A model generated the notes under the pieces. The model made no database searches. It worked only from the letters and a program-made list of their open reading frames with translations, and was not told the DNA's origin. From NCBI GenBank assembly GCA_907163375.1, contig CAJQUW010001633.1, positions 62,001-126,000 on the forward strand: DNA of 64,000 nt, written 5' to 3'. The stretch comes from Prostheceraeus crozeri. Its lineage: Eukaryota > Platyhelminthes > Polycladida > Euryleptidae. The position numbers and the translations under genes were made by a program. Positions within the stretch are counted from its first letter, which is position 1. Each line of letters begins with the position of its first letter. Shown piece by piece: positions 31,546 through 41,099 of this stretch.

Positions 31546-32425
31546 ATGATGTTACCAAATGTTGGTGGAGGTGCATATATCCCGAATAATCGTGAATTAG
31601 AAATAGAAATAGAAAATTATATCATGAAAACTGGAGACGTTTTATCTGGTCCATTGCATCTTTCTATTCTTCCGCAACAAAATACAGAGTTAACAAATAA
31701 ACAATATGTTGATACACAAATCAATGACTTAAAAGAAAAATATATAAACGATGTTTTGGTTCCACTGATGAACGAATTAAAGTTGCTTAAACTTAATGAC
31801 AAATCATTAAACGAAAAATTATTAAAACTTGATAATAAGGATAGAGAGCTAGAAGCAGATATATAGCAAAACTTTTTAAAAAGATTTCTGAACAATCAAA
31901 AATTTTAATATTACTTTCTATTAAGTTAAAATCTGCAGTCATTAAAAATAAACAACAGATAAAATTATTAAAAGAACAATTAGAAGATGAAATAGAAAAA
32001 CTTCCTGAAAAAAAATTTAAAGCAGTTACAAGCTACATTCCAAAAAAGTGTTGATGAATTAAGTTCTAAAATTACTCAACAAATGAAAAAGATGAATAGA
32101 ATAATAAATGACGTAAACTCGCTTAATCAAAAAGTTGATAAATGAAAACTCTAAAAATCAATTTAGAAAATGAATTAAAGAAAAATTTACAAGAAAACTC
32201 TAAAGAAAATAAAGAACAGTTAGATGCTGTTAAAAGATAATTAGATGTTCTTAAAATTAAGTTAAATGCTCTTAAAACGGCGTTGAAGATTAATCAGCAG
32301 AAAATGCAAGTTAATAGAAAAGAAATTAAAGTACATCACACGCTGCTTGACGCAATAGATAAAGTGCAACAGTCAATTAATAAAGTTATCTCGAAGTTGT
32401 TGTCCATTCACAAACGTAAATCTTG
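31546..32425 (+). pseudogene. Polinton 1 fibre-like gene with coiled-coil shaft
   Basis: The first 60 residues read MKTGDVLSGPLHLSILPQQN and then ELTNKQYVDTQINDLKEKY. This is the pattern of phage and adenoviral-type fibre starts, where a short beta unit is followed by TKxYVD. After it the sequence is almost wholly coiled coil (LLKLNDKSLNEKLLKLDNKD and similar heptads) over roughly 250 codons. Fibre-like trimers in this position would attach to the host. The fibre call is by motif resemblance. It is a fossil with about four breaks. A GC-rich palindrome cluster follows at 32457-32578. Confidence 0.5.
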
Positions 32426-32456
32426 ATCGACGAAGTCTTGGGTTTCTAACCTATCG

Positions 32457-32578
32457 GAGCGAAGCTCCTCGATGCTTTAGCCGATCGGACCAAAGGTCCT
32501 CAGGTTACTAACCAATCCTAAACGTAAATCTTAGCGCAAATATTAAACGGACCAAAGGTCCTCAGGTTACTAACCAAT
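32457..32578 (+). repeat. GC-rich palindrome cluster
   Basis: CGGAGCGAAGCTCC is followed by two copies of CGGACCAAAGGTCCTCAGG (32485 and 32548) about 63 bases apart. A complementary copy occurs at 35352-35373. Confidence 0.85.
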
Positions 32579-32620
32579 AGTAAATATTTTTTCCCAAAAG
32601 TCAAATTTAATCCTAAAAAA

Positions 32621-33142
32621 TGCCTTTAATTTATAAACACAATCTTAAACATTTTGCTTCAAATCAAATAATTGCTCATGAACCACGTATGAATCCTGTT
32701 TATCATTATGATAATAGAGAAACAGTTCACACGGAAGGAGCTGGCATCTTCTCTGGTATTGGAAGAAATGGTATGTTAACTTAATTAAAAATAACAAAGA
32801 TTTGATTACATCTGCTGCAAAAGGAGCAGCTGCTATAGGTAGTACAGCTAGTGCAATATCAAATGCTGTCAAGTCTCAAAACGAATTAAAACAACTAGAA
32901 GCTATTCGTAAACTTAGGAATGATTCCGAAGAACTAAAAAATTAAAAAAACTTTCAGAGGAAACAAAAAATAAAATTGCTAACATAGCTGTTGGGAAAAC
33001 CTTGAGGAGCGGAGCTCCGTCTGATAGTAAACATAAGAAGAAATCAGGCGTAGCCATAAAACGCTCAATTGGAGAAATAAGAGGAAATGGCGTGAGTACA
33101 ACCTTCGGTCTAACCAGCAAAGCTGTAGCGGAGCTGGTCTAG
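32621..33142 (+). pseudogene. Polinton 1 core- or pVI-like small virion protein
   Basis: It starts MPLIYKHNLKHFASNQIIAH, then the GAGIFSGIGRNG motif recurring in small Polinton and adintovirus virion proteins. An amphipathic stretch, SAAKGAAAIGSTASAISNAV, looks membrane-active, and a basic tail (KHKKKSGVAIKRSIGE) follows. The combination suggests a core or membrane-lytic protein such as adenovirus pVI or pX, by analogy only. GC-rich palindromes (33006-33018, 33125-33140) lie in the tail. Broken in about two places. Confidence 0.45.
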
Positions 33143-33302
33143 CAAAATTCTAAAATCATGTTTTTTAGTAATTTTTTTAGTAAAATTTTTTAGCAAAATT
33201 TTCTTAGCAAATTTTTTTAGTAAAATTATTTTAGTAAAATTATTTTAGCAGAATTTTTTCTGTGTGTGAGAAAAACAAAAAGTCAAATTATTTTTTATAA
33301 AA

Positions 33303-34636
33303 ATGTCTTCGCTTATCGAAAATAAATTTAGATTAGACGATCCTCCGTTCGTCAGTTGCAATCAAAAAAAGAATGACTATATAAGAATTGCTATGAATCC
33401 CGGATCTTCCAGTAGAGTAAATACTGGAGGTGATTTAATTTTTGAAGTTGATAATCAGCAGAGTTATATATATCTACATGATTCATTTTTACACTGTGAA
33501 TATTCTTTGTATAGTGATGCCAATTTTACAACACCATTACCAGAAACCGATAATATTGCACTAGAGAATAATTTTTTTCCAAGATTATTTACACAAATGC
33601 GTTTAGATGTTGCAACTCAAAATATAGAAACAATAAGTGATTCTCCAGGTGTAATTGATACAATGCTTAGATTTATAACAATTGGTGAAAATAGTAGAAA
33701 GTATGAAATCGAAGGTAGGTTTCCTGATACTAATGATGGTATAATTGTTGATGATTTAACTCACGCTGGAACAGATGCAGCAGGAATTGCGAAAGATGTA
33801 GAAAATATTGCAAAACATTTAAATAAAACAAATAATACTGCATATAAAGAAAGACGTGAATTTAACAAGAAAAGTAAACAGACAGTAAATTGGTCATTGT
33901 CTCCATTATTCGGATATTTAGATTATGATAAAATATCATATCAATTAAAATTTAAATTAATAATTCATCGTACAGCAAATAATGAATTAATCTTTTTTGG
34001 TAAGACTGGAAAAAAGCATATTTAAAAATTGATAGACTTGAATGGTGGATTAAACATATTACTCCTAGTTTAGAGATTGAAACAGCTATTGCAAAAAGAT
34101 TAAATACTAACAAACCAATTCCAGTAAATTTTCTAAAGCGTACTGCTAGCTCAGTAACATTTTCCGAACAAAGATTTAACTGGCATTTTACTAGAACTTC
34201 GAATACTCCAAGATATTTATTACTAACATTTCAAAGAAATAATTCTTCAAGTTTTGATAAGAACAACAATCTTTTTCATATTAATACAATTCGAAGTTTA
34301 CAAGTTTCATTAAATCAAACCCGATATCCAATTGATCCATTAAGATTCGATGATACCAATAATCAATTTATGGAAGGATATGATTCTTATCGAAATCTTT
34401 GTATAGAATTTGGAGTTGAACCACAATTAACTCCTGGAGATTGGAGACATTTATATCCTGTTTTCTGTTTCGATTTAAGTGCACAATCTGAAGATATTAT
34501 CAAGACTGGTTGTGATCTAACAATTAATATTGAAAAGAAAGATTCCACAACTTCATTGTTGGCTTATGGTTTATTGCTAGAAGATGTAAAATATTCTACT
34601 GAAATTCTTAATGGAAAGATGGCTAGGATTAATTAA
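33303..34636 (+). pseudogene. Polinton 1 major capsid protein (double jelly roll)
   Basis: It starts MSSLIENKFRLDDPPFVSCN after an AAAA context. It continues with the strand-rich N-terminal barrel (LIFEVDNQQSYIYLHDSFLH, IALENNFFPRLFTQMRLDV) and ends with PVFCFDLSAQSEDIIKTGCD and ITINIE-like strands. Total length is about 440 residues. These are the features of Polinton hexon-like capsid proteins, which build the icosahedral shell. The position upstream of the phospholipase and integrase is typical. The gene is a fossil broken in about one place. A 97-bp piece of this gene is also found at 19117-19213, outside the element. Confidence 0.75.
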
Positions 34637-34646
34637 TTTTTTTTCA

Positions 34647-34856
34647 TAACAAGAATAGATTAAAATTTTTTGGTAACTTAAAATTTTTTCATAACTAGAA
34701 TAGATTAAAATTTTTGATAACTTAAAATTTTTCATAACTAGAATAGATTAAAATTTTTGATAACTTAAAATTTTTCATAACTAGAATAGATTAAAAATTC
34801 TTAACTTAAAAAATTTTTCATGACTACAATAGATTAAAAATTTTCGTAACTTAAAA
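34647..34856 (+). repeat. Tandem repeat, about 43-48 bp, five units
   Basis: ATAACTAGAATAGATTAAAA alternates with TTGATAACTTAAAATTTTTC. Units are nearly identical. It fills the gap after the capsid gene. Confidence 0.85.
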
Positions 34857-34870
34857 TTTTTTTATTAAAA

Positions 34871-35354
34871 ATGTCGCAAGCGAAAAGTAATAATAATAAA
34901 ACTGTTGAATTAAAATTACGTAATATTGTTGACAAAAATACCCCTAAAACTATTACGATTAACAAAAAAGTATTACATAAGTAAACCAATGATAGAGAAT
35001 ATTCAATTACAAGAAGAAAAGAATGGCGGGATTCTCCCATTAATTCCACTAATAATAGGAGGCATAGCAGCAGCAGGAAGTGTTGCAGGTGGGACAGCTG
35101 GTATTGTCCAAGCAGTAAATAAAAATAAATCAGAGAAGGCAGCATTAGAAGAACAAAATCGTCATAATAGAGAGTTAGAGAAAGTTGCTAGGGGTGACGG
35201 AATAGTAGATAATTTTATTAGTAAATTAAAATTAGTTGATGAAGGAAAACGAGTTCTTAAAAATATTCTCCACAATGTTGATGATTTAATTGAAATTAAA
35301 GAAACAAAAGATGGTTCTGGAATATATCTAAGTCCTAGTATGATAAGGTAATAA
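34871..35354 (+). pseudogene. Polinton 1 hydrophobic glycine-rich protein
   Basis: A short basic start (MSQAKSNNNKTVELKLRNIV) precedes a strongly hydrophobic, glycine-rich segment (GGILPLIPLIIGGIAAAGSV then AGGTAGIVQAVN). A charged helix and an LSPSMIR end follow. It resembles adenovirus pX/pVI-like or parvoviral membrane-active peptides in character only. It lies between capsid and phospholipase, so it is probably a virion component. Broken in about one place. A GC-rich palindrome follows the stop at 35352-35373. Confidence 0.45.
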
Positions 35355-35404
35355 CCTCAGGACCTTTGGTCCGATTAGGTAAAACATTTATTTTATCTTT
35401 TAAA

Positions 35405-35880
35405 ATGAATTCTACAAATTCCGAAAATTTAATTAAATTAAAAATTGCTAATTTAGATTTATTGAATTATCTATTAAACAAAAATAAAAACTCAAACTGT
35501 CAGCATATTGGAGGTGACATACAAAAAACATTAGAAAACTTTCCTGGATTTATTTGGAGTAAATATTCGAAAGAAAAACATCTTCCTGGTCATTCATATA
35601 CTGGTCCAGGAACTCGATTAGATTAAAGACTAGATGAGAATAATAATCCGAAACCAGGTGAAGAACCAATAAATAGAGTAGATGCCGCAGCTTACAGGCA
35701 TGATTTAGCTTATCGAAATCATGATCTAAGTTCTCGACATGCAGCTGATAAGAAGATGATTCAAGAATTAGATAGTATTCAAAATCCTACATTTAGAGAA
35801 AAAATTGAAAGAATGTTTGTTAAGAAAGCTTTACAAGCTAAAATATTATTCGGACAGGGTTTAAATGAAACGACAGCAAA
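35405..35880 (+). pseudogene. Polinton 1 parvovirus-type phospholipase A2 domain
   Basis: The calcium loop HLPGHSYTGPGTRLD and the catalytic block VDAAAYRHDLAYRNHD are those of the secreted-type phospholipase A2 in parvovirus VP1, where the HD pair is catalytic. The same domain occurs in some adintoviruses, and in parvoviruses it breaches the endosome during entry. An N-terminal part of about 50 residues has no known domain. The catalytic block lies between the end of one open stretch and the start of the integrase frame. The gene is broken in about one place. Confidence 0.75.
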
Positions 35881-35884
35881 GCTG

Positions 35885-36712
35885 ACTGAGAGCAACGCTC
35901 GAACCTACGCGTCTGAAATTCATAGGGAATACAGAAGGCCTAAATATTTATTGAAAGTAAAAGTATTTAATAAAGATGATATTTGGAGTGCTGATCTTAC
36001 TCATATGCCGAATGAAAAAGATTATAAATACGCATTGACCGTTATAGATTTATATACACGATACGCTTGGGTAAAGCCTTTAAAAAATAAAAGTGGTCTG
36101 TCAGTTAAATATGCGTTTGAAGAAATCTTTAAAGAAAGTAAGAGAAAGCCAAAAAAATTGTTTGTTGATAAAGGGTCGGAATTTTATAACCGAAACGTTC
36201 ATCCACTATTTGAAACTGTTTATTCAACTGAAAATGCAGGGAAGGCCGTACTGATAGAAAGATTCAGTCGGACGTTAAAAAATAAATTATTCAAGAAATT
36301 TACTGAGCAAAGAAATCAGAAATGGTTGAAGATATTACCAGGAATTGTAGAAGAGTACAATAATAAAGCTCATTCTGGTATTGAAGAAACCCGAAAGAAT
36401 CCTTCTGACGACCCTGATTTAATACGAAAGAAAATATTCGAGAATAATTATTCGAACGAAAATAATAATTTGAATGAGAGTAATCCGAATTTACAGAAAC
36501 GTAAGCCGAAATTTAAAATTGGAGATAGAGTTAGAATATTTAAATATAAGAATAAATTTGAAAAAGGCTTCGTCGGATACTGGACTAAAGAAATATTTGA
36601 AGTTTGTAAAATAAACCAAACTTATTCGATTACTTATAAAATCAAAGATTTAGATAATAAAGATATCAGAGGCCGTTTTTATCAAAATGAATTACAACGA
36701 ACTGATTTTTAA
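35885..36712 (+). CDS. Polinton 1 retroviral-type integrase
   Basis: The DDE core is clear: DIWSADLTHMPNE (first aspartate), KLFVDKGSEFYNR (second aspartate) and AVLIERFSRTLKNKLF (glutamate). The intervening YALTVIDLYTRYAWVKPL is typical of Polinton integrases. After the core, AHSGIEETRKNP and an SH3/chromo-like C-terminal segment (KFKIGDRVRIFKY, then a closing RGRFYQNELQ) complete it. The integrase joins element ends to target DNA and would produce the 6-bp duplication TACAGC seen here. The frame starts further upstream at 35756 and reads through the phospholipase tail, so the two domains share one open frame in this copy. Confidence 0.9.
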   Translation, partial: TESNARTYASEIHREYRRPKYLLKVKVFNKDDIWSADLTHMPNEKDYKYALTVIDLYTRYAWVKPLKNKSGLSVKYAFEEIFKESKRKPKKLFVDKGSEFYNRNVHPLFETVYSTENAGKAVLIERFSRTLKNKLFKKFTEQRNQKWLKILPGIVEEYNNKAHSGIEETRKNPSDDPDLIRKKIFENNYSNENNNLNESNPNLQKRKPKFKIGDRVRIFKYKNKFEKGFVGYWTKEIFEVCKINQTYSITYKIKDLDNKDIRGRFYQNELQRTDF

Positions 36713-36789
36713 TTATCATTATTATTATTATTATTATTGGAACTAACGTTTCGGGAATGAAATTTCCTTGTTAGGCGCAGCCATAGAAC

Positions 36790-37275
36790 CTACGGTTCGT
36801 TCAATTCTAACATAATATCAAGAAATGGCACTCCTTCCGGTAATTTCAATAAAACATAAAGACATAATTGACCACAATAAGTAGTTCCCGGTTTTTGAAT
36901 TTGAAATGTATTATAAATTCCATTGCCAAGTAATTTTTTGACTTCGTTTGTAGGTGGAAGTCCATAAGAGTCGAACCAACAGTTCTCAGCCTCTGGGCGG
37001 TCGAAATAGTAATTATCTCGATTTTTATTAAAGATACCTGCAGACCAATGTACGCCTTTTTGGTCTGAAGTGTGAAGATTCGTTATGAAATTTACAGTTG
37101 GAACTTTGTTCCGGGAACTGAAGGTTCCTTTTGGCTTATTTTTGATCAATTGTAATTCGTCTCTCATTAGAACATGAAAATTCTTTATAGCTAAATCATT
37201 TGCGATTTTCTTTAGGTCGAAATTTGTCGTGGTTTGCGTTCCATATAATTTAAAAAACTCATTTATGTTGGTCAT
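36790..37275 (-). CDS. Polinton 1 adenain-like cysteine protease
   Basis: 161 residues on the minus strand, starting MTNINEFFKLYGTQTTTNFD. It shows the adenovirus protease order: KGVHWSAGIF with the catalytic histidine, NCWFDSYGLPP with the acidic residue, and TYCGQLCLYVLLKL with the cysteine and preceding glutamine region. Such proteases cut capsid precursors during virion maturation in adenoviruses and Polintons. It converges on the integrase gene with about 80 bases between stops. A GC-rich double palindrome (36773-36799) overlaps its C-terminal end. The frame looks open. Confidence 0.88.
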   Translation of the reverse strand: MTNINEFFKLYGTQTTTNFDLKKIANDLAIKNFHVLMRDELQLIKNKPKGTFSSRNKVPTVNFITNLHTSDQKGVHWSAGIFNKNRDNYYFDRPEAENCWFDSYGLPPTNEVKKLLGNGIYNTFQIQKPGTTYCGQLCLYVLLKLPEGVPFLDIMLELNEP

Positions 37276-37940
37276 TTTATAATTAAAAAAAATTCTTATA
37301 GGGATCCCTAGAAGACAGAAGGGAGGGGGTATTGATTTGAAACTGTTCTCTAATGATGACTTTCCTTACTACTTATTCGATTTTGAAATGATTTAATTAA
37401 ATCTAAATTAGAACGTTACATAGTTACATTTTATTTTTATGAACTCTCATTAAGAGGATATTGTTTGTTTTATCTGTATTAAGACAATGGCAACATCTGT
37501 TACCACATTTCTCAAACCGCATGATTGTTTTAGGGGATCATACGGGTTGTGCATTCATAACATGGCGTTAATAGCATAAAAGCAATCTATTAATTCATTC
37601 TGTGCTTTGAGGGAATATTCTGTTGTTATAGCAATCATTCAATACAATATCGCAGTATCGATAGTCGAGACCGACTGTCGAACCAAAACCAGAACTTTTC
37701 TGGTTTTGGTTTCCGATCTGGCTCGCGTTATGGCCGATGAAATGATTTACAATGCGGTGCAATTTCCTCATTGTCATTCAAGTACATTTAATCATACCCG
37801 TATGTTGTCAAGCAAACTTCATTCACCTACAATGCCGCTTTGCTTAGATCACCATTCATAAATTTCACTTACTATTTAAACACACACACAATTCATAAAA
37901 CGTGACGCATTACAATCTTAGTTTAAATTCTATCGTCACA
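37276..37940. other. Polinton 1 non-coding stretch with hairpin pair
   Basis: No gene is recognised. A CGATAGTCG/CGACTGTCG hairpin (37658-37679) is followed by a perfect 14-bp stem with a 3-base loop, AACCAAAACCAGAA against TTCTGGTTTTGGTT (37681-37711). Confidence 0.6.
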
Positions 37941-38111
37941 ATGGTTGGATCTACTGAAAGATCTGTTCGATTGGAGACAAAGCGGAGAAGAATTCAGAAG
38001 TTAACAAGGGAAATCATACATCTGCAAGCACAAAGTAAAATATTCTTACACTTGGATATGAGAAGAATTTTTGAATACATCGGAGACCCGCACATCAATT
38101 ATAGGACATGA
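37941..38111 (+). CDS. Polinton 1 small basic protein near the right terminus
   Basis: 56 residues: MVGSTERSVRLETKRRRIQK, then LTREIIHLQAQSKIFLHLDM and a RRIFEYIGDPHINYRT end. It is highly basic and predicted helical. A TATA-poor AT-rich leader precedes it, and the right inverted repeat starts about 30 bases after it. I recognise no family. A small regulatory or core protein is possible, and chance is possible too. Confidence 0.3.
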   Translation: MVGSTERSVRLETKRRRIQKLTREIIHLQAQSKIFLHLDMRRIFEYIGDPHINYRT

Positions 38112-38139
38112 TTTAAGAGAGAGAAAAAATTGTCATTCT

Positions 38140-38656
38140 CAAATTTGAAATTCTCAACTTTTATGATTTTCGGTGTCCTGGAACGGTCATGATTTTAAGG
38201 GTGAAATGTCATAATCACAAATTTGAGATTCTCAACTTTTATGATTTTTTCGGTGTCCTGGAACGGTCATGATTTAAGCGAGAAAATTGTAAATCACAAA
38301 TTTTGAGATTCTTAACTTTTCTGATTTTCGGTGTCCTGGAACGGTCATGATTTTAAGGGTGAAAATTGTAATTCTCAAATTTGAGATTTTGAAAAATTTG
38401 AAAATTGGGTATTTTTAAAAACGCCCAAATTTATGAATTTAGGTCTTCATAACCTGAAAAAGGGTTCAAATTCATGAATTTATGTCGTTTTTAAAAATGC
38501 CATTTTTTGAAAAATGGTACTTTTTGAATGGACTAAATTCATGTATTTAGGTCTTAATAACCTGAAAAAGGGTTCAAATTCATGAATTTATGTCGTTTTT
38601 AAAGATACTATTTTTTGAATTTTATGGTGTCCTGGAACGGTCTTTTGCCCATTACT
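38140..38656 (-). repeat. Polinton 1 right terminal inverted repeat
   Basis: Complement of the left repeat, with one extra internal sub-repeat around GACCGTTCCAGGACACC. The last bases are GCCCATTACT, followed by TACAGC. Confidence 0.9.
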
Positions 38657-38662
38657 TACAGC

Positions 38663-38866
38663 ACACTGTTTCACCACAATTCCTCGTGAATGAATCATGA
38701 GTTCTTATAAGAACTTCCTTCTAATGCCACTAAAGCGGTCCCAAGCCCGCAACATATCTTCGGATATGGAATGCAGAAGGGAAGGATAAATGATGAAATG
38801 GAATGAAGGGAACCCAAACTAGCACCACATGCAACCACAAAACACATTTCTATCTTCATTAAGATG
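38663..38866 (+). promoter_or_regulatory. 3' end of the SIM-motif gene with second hairpin pair
   Basis: Directly after Polinton 1 the interrupted gene's end is followed by hairpin 1, GTTCT (38701-38705) with AGAAC (38710-38714) around TATA. Hairpin 2 pairs CATATC (38753-38758) with GATATG (38763-38768) around TTCG. The block matches 15926-16075 after gene A, sharing CCTTCTAATGC, AAGCCC and GCAGAGGGGAAGG-like words. Confidence 0.65.
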
Positions 38867-38939
38867 GCATTCAATCACTTGAATTATAATGTGACCATCA
38901 CATCCTTAGATCTCAGTGCAGTCAACTCTCTAACGTGCT

Positions 38940-39790
38940 ATGAGCTTATTAAACCCATTATCTCTAACTTTACAAACACTGAAATGATTCTAACATTGTT
39001 TTATACTTATCCTACCTTGCAAACTCTGAAATGATTCTAACTTTACTTTATACTTCACTTATCTTAGAAACTTTACAAACAACAACTTTGTTTCTAACTT
39101 TACAAACACTGAAGTGATTCTAACATTATTTTATACTTTACAAACAACAACTTTATTTCTAACTTTACAAATACTGAAATGATTCTAACATTATTTTATA
39201 CTTCAACTATCTTACAAACTCTGAAATGAGTCTAACTTTATTTCATACTTCGCCTATCTTAGAAACTTTACAAACAACAACTTTATTTCTAACTTTACAA
39301 ACACTGAAATGATTCCAACATTGTTTTATACTTAACCTATCTTACAAACTCTGAAATGATTCTAACTTTATTTCATACTTCACCTATCTTACAAACTTTA
39401 CAAACAAGAACTTTATTTCTAACTTTACAAACTCTTAAATGATTCTAACTTTATTTCAAACTTTACAAACATCAACTTTTATTTTTAACTTAAAAAAACA
39501 GTGAAATGCTTGTGACTATATTTTATACTTCACCTATCTTACAAACACTGAATGATTCTGACCAAATTCCTAGCTTTACAAACAGTGACATGGTCACGAC
39601 TTTATTTCTAACTTCATCTATCTTACAACCACTGAAATGTCTATGACATTATTTCTAACTTTACAAACAGTGACATGGTTATAATTTTATTTCTAACTTT
39701 ACAAACAGTGAAGTGGTCGTGACTTTATTTTATACTTCACCTATCTTACAAACACTGAAATGCTTCTGATATTATTTTTAAAGCGATTAT
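38940..39790 (+). repeat. Diverged tandem repeat array
   Basis: About fifteen imperfect units built from TTTCTAACTTTACAAACACT, GAAATGATTCTAACATTATT and TTATACTTCACCTATCTTAC. Unit lengths vary. No coding potential. Confidence 0.85.
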
Positions 39791-39840
39791 ATGCATCATG
39801 TGTTGCATGCATTCTAAACTAAATGAAATCGTTGATTTGT

Positions 39841-40650
39841 GTTATCCAGAACGCTAAATCCCTTAATCCAACCGTAGGAACCCTACCCTTTAGATGATGA
39901 ACTTAAGCAATTTAGCTATGTCATTCACAAATGGTTTAGTTAGTAAATGCATGTATACACTCTACAACAACAGTTATCATTGATGTATGTTACATAAAAC
40001 GCTAAATCCCTAAATCCAATCGTAGAGAACCCTACCCTTGGATTATGGACTTTAGGAATGTATCCATGTCATTGACGAGTTAAAGAATGTACTTGACATT
40101 GTATTGTTGACTTCATTCGCAGCGAAGGTGTGTAACACATCCATACATCTAAAAACGTCCGTTTATAAAACATTTATCTATTCATCTCTGCACTTTCATA
40201 TCACACTTGGTTTGCATTTTCTATTTCGATGTCATGTTAATCTCACTTGGTCATTCATAGGCGACAAACGCGATAGACTCAGTGTTATTCGTAAATGACG
40301 TGTCACTTTATAAACTTCGTTTGGTCAATCGTAGTTGCACATTCACCCCTGCGACCTGCAAACGTTTGAAACTCTGCTGTCATGAAATAAGGTCTAACTG
40401 CATACATCGACAATTATTCTTATCCATCTCACTTACAGGTTTCATGTTCAATTCAATAAACTTACGACTTGAGTTTTCATTTCGATGACTAGCAAAACTT
40501 AATAATACATCTCGCATGTACATTATGACTAACGCGATAGACTTCATGTTTCATCTAACGGTTAACATTTTATCTTGTGTTATATAAAACCATAAATCCC
40601 TAAATCCAACCATAGAGAACCCCACCCTTCAGATGAAGAACTTTAGGACT
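39841..40650 (+). repeat. Three dispersed 68-bp direct repeats
   Basis: GTTATCCAGAACGCTAAATC, GTTACATAAAACGCTAAATC and GTTATATAAAACCATAAATC start units near 39841, 39989 and 40578. Each is followed by TCCAA, GTAGAGAACC and CACCCTT-like words. Intervening sequence includes further weak repeats such as GCGATAGACT. No gene seen. Confidence 0.75.
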
Positions 40651-40810
40651 TGTGATGTGTGGTATGACCAATGTGATGGACTTAGTGTTATCAAATGTCA
40701 TGGAACAACTTATTGCTAACCCTAGATTCTCTCACACATTCAACGTTTGTGACAAGACTTAACCTGTATTTATAAAGCATTCAACACAGTGTACTGCACA
40801 TCTCCACTCA

Positions 40811-40880
40811 ATATAAAACCTCTTAACACTGCAGTCTCAGTCTCAACTAAGGATAAAAACTTTCTATTGCTATGGTGAGT
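40811..40880 (+). promoter_or_regulatory. TATA promoter with first-exon donor, no gene identified
   Basis: ATATAAAA at 40811-40818, a TCAGTCTC initiator 27 bases on, and a GTGAGT donor at 40875 after CTATG. It has the same layout as the gene A promoter. Downstream lies the right arm of the 31.3-kb unit, where I cannot identify an exon. Confidence 0.4.
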
Positions 40881-41099
40881 TCAGTCAGTCATAAAACATC
40901 ATGATCAAACTTTACTTTAACAAACGTGTGTCACGGTAAAACTATTTGACTACACTAAACTTTGCTTTTACAAAACATGATACACTTTCTGACTACACTA
41001 ACAAGAGCTTGTTCACTAGCGAAGAGATAAATGAGCTTGTGGTTGCGTGGGACGCATGAATGTTCCTTCCAATTCATTCCATTTCATTTAGCCTGAGTG

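Larger units (their letters stand above)
21431..38656 (+). mobile_element. Polinton 1 (adintovirus-like Polinton/Maverick), complete ends, broken genes
   Basis: 17,226 bp with exact ends: AGTAATGGGCAAAAGACC at the left and its complement at the right, flanked by TACAGC (21425-21430 and 38657-38662). Terminal inverted repeats are about 440-520 bp. Gene set, left to right: hydrophobic protein, unknown conserved protein, penton-like minor capsid, packaging ATPase, DNA polymerase B (minus), C2H2 protein (minus), unknown (minus), fibre-like, core-like, major capsid, hydrophobic, phospholipase A2, integrase, protease (minus). The phospholipase and adenain-like protease fit the adintovirus group. 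It looks structurally whole but broken, with very roughly ten to fifteen interruptions. Its near identity to Polinton 2 means it is young. Confidence 0.92.

Noticed and set aside
38940-39790. CRISPR-like array
   Set aside because: Units are diverged and contiguous with no constant repeat and unique spacers, and the genome is animal-like.
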